A stretch of DNA of 64,000 nt from an uncultured Lachnospiraceae bacterium (GTDB lineage: Bacteria; Bacillota; Clostridia; Lachnospirales; Lachnospiraceae), in the NCBI GenBank assembly GCA_902788035.1, contig CADAIL010000017.1, forward strand, positions 29,590 to 93,589, written 5' to 3'. Of this stretch, positions 18,603 through 30,100 are shown in pieces (position 1 is the stretch's first letter; every line of letters starts with the position of its first letter). A program made the position numbers and the translations under genes. The notes below the pieces were generated by a model that saw only the letters and a program-made list of their open reading frames with translations, had not been told where the DNA came from and made no database searches.

Positions 18603-19460
18603 ATGGAAAAAGCAATCAAAAGGTACTGGCCGGTATTCGTACTGCCGACAATGGCAGCTTTTATCATCGGCTTTATCGCGCCGTTCATTTACGGCATATT
18701 TCTTTCCTTCTGCAAGTTCACGACAGTTGTCGACTGGAAATGGGTCGGCATAAAAAACTACACCAGGATATTCTTCGTGAACGGCAAACTTGACACGACA
18801 TTTATTCATTCACTCTGGTACACAGCGCTCTTCACAGTGGTCACGGTCCTTATTATCAACGTGGTCGCATTTGCAATCGCAATGGCTCTCACCAAGGGAA
18901 TCAAGGGGACGAACTTCTTCAGAACATCCTTCTTCCTGCCCAACCTGATCGGCGGCATCGTCCTTTCTTATATCTGGCTCATGATTTTCAACAGCGTGCT
19001 TGCCAACTATTCCAAGACGATCGTATCCACACAGTGGTACGCGTTCTGGGGCCTGGTCATTGTCGTATGCTGGCAGCAGATCGGCTACATGATGATCATC
19101 TATATCGCCGGTATCCAGAATATTCCCGGAGATATGATCGAGGCGGCCAAGATCGACGGTGCAAATAACTGGCAGATGCTGCGCGATGTCATCATCCCGT
19201 CCCTCATGCCGACGATCACGATCTGCACCTTCCTCACACTTACTAACGGATTCAAACTATTCGACCAGAACCTCGCCCTCACCGGAGGTAACCCCGGCAA
19301 GATGTCACAGCTTCTGGCTCTCAATATTTACGATACGATGTACGGAACGACCGGCTGGCAGGGCGTAGGCCAGGCAAAGGCAGTCATCTTCTTTATCCTG
19401 GTCGCCATCATTTCGGTGATCCAGAATAAACTCACAACAAGCAAGGAGGTACAGGCATAA
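18603..19460 (+). CDS. Carbohydrate ABC transporter permease (MalF/UgpA type)
   Basis: ATG 18603 has AAAAGGAG upstream. About 285 residues with six membrane helices; an N-terminal helix (TMAAFIIGFIAPFIYGIFLSF) precedes the permease core. The cytoplasmic EAA loop reads EAAKIDGANNWQMLRDVIIP, which docks on the ATPase. GGIVLSYIWLMIFN and LTNGFKLFDQNLALTGGNPG are typical of this class. Its stop overlaps the next start by one base (TAATG), so the two permeases are translationally coupled. No ATPase gene is in the unit; a shared MsiK-type ATPase elsewhere is inferred. Confidence 0.9.
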   Translation: MEKAIKRYWPVFVLPTMAAFIIGFIAPFIYGIFLSFCKFTTVVDWKWVGIKNYTRIFFVNGKLDTTFIHSLWYTALFTVVTVLIINVVAFAIAMALTKGIKGTNFFRTSFFLPNLIGGIVLSYIWLMIFNSVLANYSKTIVSTQWYAFWGLVIVVCWQQIGYMMIIYIAGIQNIPGDMIEAAKIDGANNWQMLRDVIIPSLMPTITICTFLTLTNGFKLFDQNLALTGGNPGKMSQLLALNIYDTMYGTTGWQGVGQAKAVIFFILVAIISVIQNKLTTSKEVQA

Positions 19461-20365
19461 TGGCTAAGAAAGAAAAGATCACGGCCTCCGGACCGAAGAA
19501 AAAGTACGGCACTCTCCTGACTGTGCTGTTCACAATTATCTCTCTGCTTTGGATTTCACCGATATTTGTCGTCATCCTGAACTCTTTTAAGAGAAAAGCA
19601 TACATTTTCAAGAACCCGTTCGGCATCAGCAATGTGCCGATCACCAGAGGGTATGACAGGTGGGTGAAGGGCGTTGAGAAGACATTTGTAGGATTCCTCA
19701 ATTATACAAATGCAATCAACAAGACCGGCTTCTTCAAGGCTTTCGGCTACTCTCTGTTCATCACGGTCGCATCGGTCGCCCTGATCGTCCTGTGCTGCTC
19801 CATGTGCGCGTGGTACATTACCCGCGTCCACAACAAGGCGACGAAGGTAATCTACCTGCTATGCCTCTTCTCGATGATCGTTCCGTTCCAGATGGTCATG
19901 TTCACACTGTCCAAGTTCGCGAACATGCTGCATCTGTCCAACCCGGTCGGCATCGTTATTGTGTATCTGGGATTCGGAGCCGGCCTGGCCATCTTTATGT
20001 TCACCGGATTTGTCAAGAGCATTCCACTCGAGATCGAAGAGGCCGCAATGATCGATGGCTGCACACCGATCCAGACATATTTCCAGGTCGTATTCCCGAT
20101 CATGAAGCCGACCGCTATCACGGTTGCGATCCTGGACGCGATGTGGATCTGGAACGACTACCTGCTCCCGTCGCTGGTCCTCAATGTAAACAAGTATAAG
20201 ACAGTTCAGATCGCTGTCCAGAATCTGAAACAGAGCTACGGTCAGATCGACTGGGGCGCAATGATGGCGGTCCTCGTCCTTGCGATCATCCCGATCGTTA
20301 TCTTCTATATCTTCGCTCAGAAGTATATCATTGAAGGCGTCATGAGCGGCGCGGTCAAGGGCTGA
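19460..20365 (+). CDS. Carbohydrate ABC transporter permease (MalG/UgpE type)
   Basis: A 301-residue protein with six membrane helices and a long periplasm-side loop after the first helix (residues about 45-90), common in clostridial MalG-like permeases. The EAA motif reads EIEEAAMIDGCTPIQTYFQV. WNDYLLPSLVL is the conserved late helix. It is the partner of the preceding permease, with a one-base overlap between stop and start. AAGGAGGTACAGGCATA precedes the ATG. The following amylase gene starts 18 bases after its stop and is clearly cotranscribed. Confidence 0.9.
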   Translation: MAKKEKITASGPKKKYGTLLTVLFTIISLLWISPIFVVILNSFKRKAYIFKNPFGISNVPITRGYDRWVKGVEKTFVGFLNYTNAINKTGFFKAFGYSLFITVASVALIVLCCSMCAWYITRVHNKATKVIYLLCLFSMIVPFQMVMFTLSKFANMLHLSNPVGIVIVYLGFGAGLAIFMFTGFVKSIPLEIEEAAMIDGCTPIQTYFQVVFPIMKPTAITVAILDAMWIWNDYLLPSLVLNVNKYKTVQIAVQNLKQSYGQIDWGAMMAVLVLAIIPIVIFYIFAQKYIIEGVMSGAVKG

Positions 20366-20383
20366 TCAGGAAAGGATAAAAGT

Positions 20384-21679
20384 ATGGCAGCGGCAACGGA
20401 TATTGCTTTAAGGCAACAGGTCATGTACTCCGTCTTTGTGAGAAATTACAGCAAGGCGGGAAATTTTGAGGGCGTGCGGAGAGACCTTCGGCGCATCAAA
20501 GATCTCGGGGTGGATATAATCTGGCTCATGCCGATTCACCCAATCGGAGAAAAATGCAGAAAAGGCCGGATGGGTTCACCCTACGCGATCAAGGACTTTC
20601 GGGCTGTCAATCCGGATTTCGGCACGGAAGAGGACCTGAGAAGACTCGTCAACGACGCGCATGGTCTCGGCATGAGGGTAATCATAGATGTTGTGTACAA
20701 CCACACATCACCGGACTCCGTTCTGGCAGTCAGTCACCCGGAATGGTTTTATCACAAATCGGACGGGAGCCTCGGAAACCGCATAGGCGAGTGGTACGAT
20801 GTCGTCGACCTCGATTACAGAAAGCAGGAGCTCTGGGACTACCAGATCGACACGCTGAAAAAGTGGGCCGGCATAGTGGATGGTTTCCGCTGCGATGTCG
20901 CCTCGCTTATACCGTTGGAGTTCTGGCTCAGGGCAAGGCGAAAGGTGGCTGAGGTGAATCCGAAATGTCTGTGGCTTGCCGAGTCGATCCATCGCAGTTT
21001 CCTCATTGACTGCAGGGCAAACGGAATTCTTGCATCATCGGACGCGGAACTCTATCAGGCTTTCGATATCTGCTACGATTATGATATTTTCGACGGCTTT
21101 ACAGACTATCTGACCGGGCAGGGATCGCTCGACGATTACGCGAAGTCAATTTCAGCCCAGGAGGGTATTTACCCTGCCAACTATGTAAAACTGCGATTTC
21201 TTGAGAATCATGACCAGCCTAGAGCCCACTACATGATTCCGGATGCCCGCGCGCTGCGGAGCTGGACTGCTTTCTCATTCTTTGAGAAGGGGACGGCACT
21301 TGTGTATGCGGGTCAGGAGATCGGCGAGTCGCATTTGCCGGAACTCTTTGAGAAGGATCCTATTGACTGGGATCATTGGGAAGTTGACCTGACAGAACTC
21401 ATAAAGAAGCTTTCCGCTATCCGCCGGCAGCTGGATGCCAGAGGAGTATGCCGCGTGAGGGCGGAGGCTGAGAAGTATCTGATTGCGGAGAGGAAAATGG
21501 GCGGCAAGACCGTGACCGGCGTATTCCCGGTCACCGGGCTTCCGGGAGTGCTGCGCACGAATCTTACTGACGGCATATATGACGAGCTGATTTCCGGGAA
21601 GAAGATCAGAGTAAGACACCAGATGATCTCCTGCACTGGGGAACCAATGATCCTTCGGTGCGCGGAGATAATCTCCTGA
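20384..21679 (+). CDS. Cytosolic GH13 glycosidase (alpha-amylase family) for imported alpha-glucans
   Basis: A 431-residue GH13 enzyme without signal peptide, so it acts on imported oligosaccharides. Region I is DVVYNHTS. Region II is DGFRCDVASLIP with nucleophile Asp171. Region III is WLAESIH with acid Glu200. Region IV is FLENHDQPR with Asp277. GSPYAIKDFRAVNPDFGTEEDLRRL is the usual early (beta/alpha)8 segment. Having Cys before the nucleophile and no C-terminal extra domains recalls small cytoplasmic amylases and glucosidases beside MalEFG operons. Exact specificity (alpha-glucosidase, neopullulanase-like or maltogenic) cannot be set. AGGAAAGGA precedes the start. Confidence 0.87.
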   Translation: MAAATDIALRQQVMYSVFVRNYSKAGNFEGVRRDLRRIKDLGVDIIWLMPIHPIGEKCRKGRMGSPYAIKDFRAVNPDFGTEEDLRRLVNDAHGLGMRVIIDVVYNHTSPDSVLAVSHPEWFYHKSDGSLGNRIGEWYDVVDLDYRKQELWDYQIDTLKKWAGIVDGFRCDVASLIPLEFWLRARRKVAEVNPKCLWLAESIHRSFLIDCRANGILASSDAELYQAFDICYDYDIFDGFTDYLTGQGSLDDYAKSISAQEGIYPANYVKLRFLENHDQPRAHYMIPDARALRSWTAFSFFEKGTALVYAGQEIGESHLPELFEKDPIDWDHWEVDLTELIKKLSAIRRQLDARGVCRVRAEAEKYLIAERKMGGKTVTGVFPVTGLPGVLRTNLTDGIYDELISGKKIRVRHQMISCTGEPMILRCAEIIS

Positions 21680-21942
21680 GATGCCGGCTGGGGAATTCGG
21701 GTATATCTCAGAGTGAGATGGCCCGCGCCTTGTAAGGCTGTGGGCAGCAACCCGGTTTCGACGGCGGATGTTAATATCTGAGGAATTTCGGAAGAAATCC
21801 ATTACGGAATGATTCCGGTGAATTCCCGAAAAATATTTGATTATGATTGACGGAGATGTGTAGATTACAGCGTGCGGCTTTCAGAATAGGACAGAAAAAT
21901 GTAACTGCACAAAGGAGCATTTCCGGTTCAAGGAGGTGTATG

Positions 21943-22983
21943 ATGGGGGAACTTACTATAAAGGATATTGCGAAAGCGTGTGGAGTTGGTGTGTCGACAG
22001 TATCGCGCGCGATCAACAATCACCCTGACATCAACCCTGAGACCAGAAAAAAAATCATGGATATTATTGCGGAAAAAGGATTCACTCCGAATAATTCCGC
22101 AAGAAACCTGAAGCGGACGGAGACGAACTCGATTGCTCTTTTAGTGAAAGGTATTTCGAATCCGTTTTTTGCGGATATGATCAGGATCATGGAGGACTAT
22201 GTGCTCAGGAAGCGTTATACGACACTTCTGAGACACGTTGGCAATGACGACGATGAGGTGGCTGTCGCTCAGACTATTGTGACGGAGCAAAAAGTGAAAG
22301 GCATCGTCTTTCTGGGAGGCACGTTTACTCATGATCAGGCAGCACTCGACCAGCTGAACGCGAAATATGTGTTCAGCACCATAGGAAACCTGAATGAGAA
22401 TGCTACTGAGGATAAAAAAGTCGCCAACATTGCTGTTGATGATATCCAAGCTTCCTGCAAGGCTGTTGAATACCTGATTGAGCAGGGACACAGGAACATA
22501 GCGTTGATCGCCGAGGGGCTGAACCGCCCATCGATTGGCCAGCTCAGAGGACAGGGATACAAAAAAGCTCTCCTTGAGCATGGTATTCCCATAAGACCGG
22601 AGCTTATCTATGAAATAAAGACGACGGACGACCCGTATTCCATGGAGAACGGTTACAAGGCAGCCTTTAAGCTGTTAACCGCTCACCCCGAGATAACGGC
22701 GATTTTCAGTATCTCCGATGTGCTGGCCTTTGGCGCCTGCCGCGCGATCTTCGATTTAGGTAAGAAGATACCGGAGGATGTGTCAGTGGTCGGCTATGAC
22801 GGGATAGAGCAGGGGGATTACTACAATCCCAGACTTACAACTGTGCGCCAGCCGGTCGAGGAGATGGCCAGGGTCACGATCGAACATCTCTTTGAGATGA
22901 TAGAGGAGAACGTAGATCCGAAGGACATAATAATGCCGGCGGAGCTTCAAGTGAAGGCTTCGTCAGGTAAGGCTAAGGTGTAA
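21943..22983 (+). CDS. LacI/GalR-family transcriptional regulator
   Basis: Residues 4-30 (TIKDIAKACGVGVSTVSRAI) form the LacI HTH and RKKIMDIIAEKGFTPNNSARNL the hinge. Residues about 60-345 form a two-lobed periplasmic-binding-like domain (SIALLVKGISNPFFADMI, GVVG-type strands, SVVGYDGIEQGDYYNPRLTTV). AGGAGGTGT at 21931 sets the start at ATG 21943, though ATG 21940 directly before it is also possible. It follows the sugar operon in the same direction with a 263-base gap holding its own leader. It most likely binds the palindromes at 16851-16925 and responds to imported sugar. Confidence 0.88.
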   Translation: MGELTIKDIAKACGVGVSTVSRAINNHPDINPETRKKIMDIIAEKGFTPNNSARNLKRTETNSIALLVKGISNPFFADMIRIMEDYVLRKRYTTLLRHVGNDDDEVAVAQTIVTEQKVKGIVFLGGTFTHDQAALDQLNAKYVFSTIGNLNENATEDKKVANIAVDDIQASCKAVEYLIEQGHRNIALIAEGLNRPSIGQLRGQGYKKALLEHGIPIRPELIYEIKTTDDPYSMENGYKAAFKLLTAHPEITAIFSISDVLAFGACRAIFDLGKKIPEDVSVVGYDGIEQGDYYNPRLTTVRQPVEEMARVTIEHLFEMIEENVDPKDIIMPAELQVKASSGKAKV

Positions 22984-22999
22984 AAAGAGTGTGAATGAG

Positions 23000-23030
23000 A
23001 AAGGCTGCCGCGTTGTCGGCGGCCTTTTCG
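23000..23030 (+). terminator. Terminator after the LacI-type gene
   Basis: AAAGGCTGCCG (23000-23010) pairs with CGGCGGCCTTT (23017-23027) with one G-T wobble, followed by TTCG. It sits about 17 bases past the stop. The remaining 230 bases to the SDR gene hold AT-rich, probably promoter, DNA. Confidence 0.8.
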
Positions 23031-23261
23031 ACTTGCATAGCAGTTTCTTACGTGCTTTTTCGCAATTCGGCTGTCTAAAACAGGAGCTTTGACTTAGGAT
23101 TTCCTAATATATTAATAAGACTCGGTCTTGCCGATACGCTTATGGCTCTTGCAATTATCAACAATATGCCTTATAATTCAATCAAATAGTAGTCTGTTTG
23201 ACATGATGACACACTATTTTACTAAATGACACAAACTTTTTAAGGCTGGAGGTTGATACTT

Positions 23262-24035
23262 ATGAAAAACTATTTTGATTTAACAGGACGTGTCGCTATA
23301 GTAACCGGATGCTCCTCAGGACTCGGTGTTCAGATGGCAGAAGCTCTTGCGTCTCAGGGATGCGCTATCGTTCCGATCGCAAGGCGTGAAGACAAGCTCA
23401 AGGAAGTTGCTGCCATGCTGACAGAGAAATATGGCGTAGAAGCACTCCCGATTCGCTGCGATATTACAGATACAGAAATGGTTGATAATGTCGTAAAGAC
23501 CGCTCTCGAGCACTTCGGCAGAATTGACATCCTTATTAACAATGCCGGCACAGGCGCAGTTGCTCCTGCTGAAGATATCACAGATGCTCAGTTCGCGAAC
23601 GAGATGAACATTGACCTCTTTGGCTCCTTCAAGGTTGCCAGAGCAGTTGCAAAGTATGCCATGATCCCGGCAGGCTTCGGTCGTATTATCAACATTGCTT
23701 CCATGTATGGCCTTGTCGGAAACAAGATTGCTCCGGCTTCCCCGTATCATGCAGCTAAAGGCGGCGTTGTCAACCTGACCAGAGCACTTGCTGCTGAGTG
23801 GGGCGACAAGGGCATCACAGTCAATGCGATCTGCCCGGGCTACTTCTATTCACCGCTCACAAGAGAGACTCTTAATTCCGAGTTCTTCCAGAACTACGCC
23901 AAGACAATGATTCCGGAAGCTCGCTACGGCGAGGAGGGCGAGCTTGATACAGCCGCTATTTTCCTTTCCTCCCCGGCTTCAACTTATGTCAATGGCGTTA
24001 TCCTTCCGGTCGATGGCGGATACACATGCATGTAA
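23262..24035 (+). CDS. Short-chain dehydrogenase/reductase (gluconate 5-dehydrogenase or ketoreductase type)
   Basis: A 257-residue classical SDR. TGCSSGLG (residues about 13-20) binds NAD(P), NNAGTG is the second cofactor motif, INIASMYG holds the catalytic Ser, and YHAAKGGVVNL holds catalytic Tyr and Lys. FDLTGRVAIVTG at the start and GVILPVDGGYTCM at the end are close in style to gluconate 5-dehydrogenase/3-oxoacyl-ACP reductase relatives. GGAGGT sets ATG 23262 over an upstream in-frame TTG. It stands alone with its own terminator, so the substrate cannot be inferred from context. Confidence 0.85.
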   Translation: MKNYFDLTGRVAIVTGCSSGLGVQMAEALASQGCAIVPIARREDKLKEVAAMLTEKYGVEALPIRCDITDTEMVDNVVKTALEHFGRIDILINNAGTGAVAPAEDITDAQFANEMNIDLFGSFKVARAVAKYAMIPAGFGRIINIASMYGLVGNKIAPASPYHAAKGGVVNLTRALAAEWGDKGITVNAICPGYFYSPLTRETLNSEFFQNYAKTMIPEARYGEEGELDTAAIFLSSPASTYVNGVILPVDGGYTCM

Positions 24036-24120
24036 TTCGAGTCAGCTGAGATCCCCGTGAGGATCAATGTATGCCAATGGCGTAATCAGCTTCAATGCAA
24101 AAGATCGAATATAGAATGAG

Positions 24121-24165
24121 CTTGCCCCTCCGTGTCAAGGACACGGAGGGGCAAGTACTTTTCAT
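24121..24165. terminator. Perfect 16-bp terminator stem between convergent SDR and glpK genes
   Basis: CTTGCCCCTCCGTGTC (24121-24136) and GACACGGAGGGGCAAG (24140-24155) pair perfectly around AAG, followed by TACTTTTCAT. It serves the SDR gene and may also stop glpK transcription from the other side. Confidence 0.88.
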
Positions 24166-24212
24166 ATCGATTTGTTGTCATGTCTGCTGCCGAACGAAAT
24201 AACATTAAGCAG

Positions 24213-26019
<1,807 letters not shown>

Positions 26020-27003
26020 ATGAGTGATAACAACAAGCGTCCTGAATCCATGGAGAGAATCACAACACCGGAGCTTGCGCAGGCATTTATCGATGAGCAG
26101 GTAAAAGCGCTCAGGGAACAGATCGGTGACGGCAACGTACTGCTTGCCCTTTCCGGCGGCGTTGACTCTTCAGTAGTCGCTGCACTTCTTATCAAGGCTG
26201 TCGGTAAGCAGCTGACATGCATTCATGTCAACCATGGTCTCATGCGTAAGGGCGAGAGCGAGCAGGTCATCGAAGTTTTCCGCGACCAGCTCGGAGCCAA
26301 CCTCATTTATATAGATGCTACAGACCGCTTCCTTGACAAGCTGGCAGGGGTCAGCGATCCGGAGCAGAAGAGAAAGATCATCGGCGGCGAGTTCATCGAA
26401 GTTTTTGATGAGGAGGCTGCAAAGCTTGAGAATATCGGATTCCTTGGACAGGGAACCATCTATCCGGATATCCTCGAGAGCGATGGCATCAAGGCGCATC
26501 ACAATGTCGGCGGTCTTCCGGAGGAGGTCAAGCTCGAGCTCGTAGAGCCGGTCAAGCTGCTCTTCAAGGATGAAGTCCGTGTCGTAGGTCATGAGCTCGG
26601 TCTGCCGGACAGCATGGTCTATCGTCAGCCGTTCCCGGGCCCGGGTCTGGGTGTCCGCTGCGTAGGTGCAATCACTCGTGACCGCCTCGCTGCTCTCCGC
26701 GAGTCTGACGCAATCCTTCGCGAGGAGTTCGAGAAGGCTGGTCTTGCAGGCAAGGTATGGCAGTATTTCACAGTCGTTCCAGATTTCAAGTCCACCGGTA
26801 TCAAGGATGGCAAGCGCGCGTGGGAGTGGCCGGCAATCATCCGTGCCGTCAACACAAAGGACGCTATGACAGCTACCATCGAGCATGTGGACTGGGAAGT
26901 GTTGGATAAGATCACAAAGAGAATCACCTCTGAGGTTCCGGGCATCAATCGCGTGCTGTATGATCTGACGCCGAAGCCGACTGGTACAATTGAATTCGAA
27001 TAA
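26020..27003 (+). CDS. guaA: GMP synthase, ATP-pyrophosphatase subunit only (no glutamine amidotransferase domain)
   Basis: A 327-residue protein matching the C-terminal two-thirds of ordinary GuaA. LLALSGGVDSSVVAALL (PP-loop, residues about 41-57), VNHGLMRKGE, LGQGTIYPDILES, KAHHNVGGLPEE, RQPFPGPGLGVR and the dimerisation domain to TIEFE are all present. It adenylates XMP and aminates it to GMP. The N-terminal class I amidotransferase domain (about 190 residues) of bacterial GuaA is absent. The start is firm, with AGAGGAGG upstream, so this is a genuine one-domain form as in archaeal GuaAb. Ammonia must come from a separate subunit or free NH4+. Its last codons are the apparent integration site of the islands downstream. 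Confidence 0.93.
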   Translation: MSDNNKRPESMERITTPELAQAFIDEQVKALREQIGDGNVLLALSGGVDSSVVAALLIKAVGKQLTCIHVNHGLMRKGESEQVIEVFRDQLGANLIYIDATDRFLDKLAGVSDPEQKRKIIGGEFIEVFDEEAAKLENIGFLGQGTIYPDILESDGIKAHHNVGGLPEEVKLELVEPVKLLFKDEVRVVGHELGLPDSMVYRQPFPGPGLGVRCVGAITRDRLAALRESDAILREEFEKAGLAGKVWQYFTVVPDFKSTGIKDGKRAWEWPAIIRAVNTKDAMTATIEHVDWEVLDKITKRITSEVPGINRVLYDLTPKPTGTIEFE

Positions 27004-27004
27004 T
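26980..27004. mobile_element. Attachment site 1: 3' end of guaA
   Basis: The final guaA codons include ACAATTGAATTCGAATAAT. The 13-base core GAATTCGAATAAT (26992-27004) recurs exactly at 41824 and 50211, and with one change at 53484. The 3' end of guaA is a known integration hotspot for genomic islands in other bacteria, and insertion here leaves the gene intact. Confidence 0.75.
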
Positions 27005-27048
27005 ATAAATGTGTCATATCATATTCGAGGGGTACATATTTTGATGAA

Positions 27049-27082
27049 ACAGGGGCTGTCTAATGCGACAGCCCCTGTAATT
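27049..27082. terminator. Bidirectional terminator between guaA and the GH16 gene
   Basis: ACAGGGGCTGTC (27049-27060) and GACAGCCCCTGT (27067-27078) form a perfect 12-bp stem with loop TAATGC. Short T-rich tails lie on both sides, suiting the two convergent genes. Confidence 0.82.
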
Positions 27083-27101
27083 CGGTTAACAGACTGTTAT
27101 A

Positions 27102-30100
27102 TTATTTAGCCCTGTAAAGGAAGGTGACAATCTGACCTCTCGTGCAGTTTTCGTTAATGCCGAACGTCCCTTTCTTTGCGCCGGATGTGTAACCGGTCGT
27201 GACCTTCTTCTGAGATCCCCAGAGGATTGCCTTATAGAAAGTGTGAGTCTTCGAAACATCCTTGAACGGACTCTTTGCAACCGTCTTAGGTGCTGGCTTG
27301 CCCTTAAGTCTCCAGAGGAACATCATGCATTCACCGCGGCTCACATTTCGGTTTAGACCGAATGTTCCATCCGAATAGCCTTTTGTGATACCTTTCTGAG
27401 ATCCCCAGAGAATTGCTTTATAGAAGGTATGCGTTTTGGGCACATCTTTGAACGGAGATTTTGAAACTGTCTTCGGTGCCGGCTTTCCTGCATATCTCCA
27501 GAGGAACATCATCATCTCGCCGCGTGTGCAGGGCTTATCGATGCCGAACGTGCCATCCGGATAGCCTTTGGTGATCCCTGCGTCGGCAGCCCAGTAAATT
27601 GCGTTAAAGTACGCATGCTTCGGATTCTGAACGTCAGAGAACTTGTAGGTCGGTGCAGGCGTCGGTGTCGGCTTTGGTGAAGGCGTAGGTGTAGGTGTCG
27701 GTGTCGGTGCCTCCTCCATCGTCAAACTGATGTCATCAATGACCACACGGTGCTGAGTGGTGATCTGCTCGTCTACATTTCCAAGACAGATGCTCAGGAA
27801 AGCGTTCAGATCGGTATCCTCGTTCATAGTGAACGTATCGGTAAAGGTCTGGAATTCCGACCCAAGTGTCACCATGTTGTCGCTGGAGTAGACGGCCCAG
27901 CCTCTGTTTTCCTGCCCCTGCATGACCACACGGATCGTACGCTCCATATCGGACTTGGCCTTGAACTGAAGGGTATATGTCTGTCCCTTCTCAAGCGGGA
28001 CGTTGTTCTGCTTGATCTGTACCTTCCAGTCCTGATCGCCGGTATTGTTCACGGTCACGTCGAGAGCATTATCCTCATTGAGGCTGTCAACCACATAGGA
28101 AGCATTGGCGGAGCTGTCCACATAGACCTCATATGCGGTCAGGCCGTTATTAAAGGAACCGTTCTTAATGAGTGCATCTTCGGCCAGCATGATATTGTCA
28201 AAGTATACCGTTCCGTTTCCGGGGAAGGATACGCTGACGGTCTGGTCAGCGTAGGACAGGGAGGCAGGGAGTTTAAATCTGTATTCCTGCTTGCTGCCGG
28301 TCAACTGGGCAGTGAATTCCTGTCCGCCTACCGTGACAGTGATGCTGCCCTCACCCTCTGCCTCAAAGCTCAGCGCATAGGGTGCGCCTTCCTGGAAGGT
28401 GAGATCCTCCTGTGTCAGGGTCAATTCCTTTGTTACTTTGAGGCGTCTGCCGTCGGAGAAGTCAGTGACGCTGGCAGCAGTGTCATCGGAGAGTGTCCAG
28501 TAGCCAAGCTTGCCCGGACCTTCCTGGAAGGAGCCGTTATAGATATAGTTGCCGTTGGCCAGGACTGTCTTGGTTTCCTTGGCGTTCGGATCCGGGTCGG
28601 CGATCTTTTTCACCACCACGTTGTCCAGTCGGATCGGAGAATCAAAACCCATTGCTCCCATGTTGAACTCCAACCGGGCATTTTCGTCGGAATTACTCTG
28701 CATGACGAAGTCATAGGTATATGTTCGCGTTTCCGAGTTCATCTCAGGGGTTTGCGTGGGCATATAGGACTGATAGCCGTGGTCAGGAGCCTTGATGTCC
28801 ACGTTCATGGTGCGATACTCATCTGCAGAAGCGTCAAATGAGACCTGATACGTAGCGCCTTTCTCCAGCGGAATATTGGCCTGGACAAGCTGCACACTGT
28901 AATCTACGCTGCCCTGCTCTATGGTGGTGATGTGCATCCTGCCATCTTCGATGACAGCATTTGCAACACCGCCGTTGGCTGTCATGAACTTCCAGTTTTC
29001 ATCGTCCGTCAGTGATTCCGCATCGTCAAAGGTTCCGTTGACGATGTAATTGCCCTCCTCGTCAGGATCTCTGGGGGAGAACTCTTTTTCGGGACGGGTG
29101 ACATCTTCATCATAGCTATCCTTCTGGTAGACACGCACATAATCCACGACATAGGGATTATTGTCAAAGCTGGTGTTCTCATCGGGATTGCCTACCCAGC
29201 TTCCGCCGACAGCAAGATTCAGAATGATATAGAAGGGCTGATCAAAAGGAGCGGGATAGGTAAGAGTTCCCTGCCCTTCTGTGGTGGAATACCAGTCCTG
29301 TTCGCTGTGATAGAGATTTCCGTCCACATACCAGCGTATCTCTCCGGGGAGCCATTCGCAGGAGAAAGTGTGGAAATCACTGCTGAAGCTGTCCGCGCCG
29401 GAGAGCACATAGGTGCCCTGACTCTCCGCATGGGGATTTCCGTAATGAATGGTGCCATAGAGCTTTTGGGTATCCTGACCCATGACCTCCATGCAGTCAA
29501 TCTCGCCACAGCGGGGCCACTGACCGTAGGCGTTCTCATCATTTGCCATCAGCCAGAACGCCGGAAGATAACCCTGACCCTCCGGCACCTTTGCCCGAAC
29601 CTCAAAAAGACCGTAGGTAAAGGTCTGTTTGTTCTGAGTATTGATTCGACCGGATGTGTAGCCGGTGACGACAGTGCCTGCCGGTGCATCAGAGGAAAGA
29701 GAGATGTCAGAAATGGTGATAGTGCTGGCCGGAGGAGCATCAGCGCCCGTCTTTCCCATGGAGAAAGCAAGCTGAGCTGTGGGATCCTCGCTATCCATGG
29801 TGAAATCGAAAGAGTACTCACTGGGGGTGCCGGTAAGATTCACTTCGTCCAGTCCGCCATACCATGCGTACGACGCACTCATCATCACTACTTTGATAGA
29901 TCTGTCCACAGTACTGCTGGCTTTGAAGGACACATGATAAGTGCCCGGAGAGAGGGATATACCCTCCTGCTTGAGCTGCACATGCCAATCCTCTGTGCCG
30001 GGATTGGTAATGTTATATCGGATCGACCCATCCTGTATGCTGCTGGATGCCTCTGCCAGAGGGGGATTGTCCCAGTTCGCAATGGTCTCCGTCCAGCTAT

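Noticed and set aside
27102..27660. Repeated segments at the end of the GH16 gene as a DNA repeat element
   Set aside because: They are three SLH protein repeats with similar codons, not a mobile or noncoding repeat.
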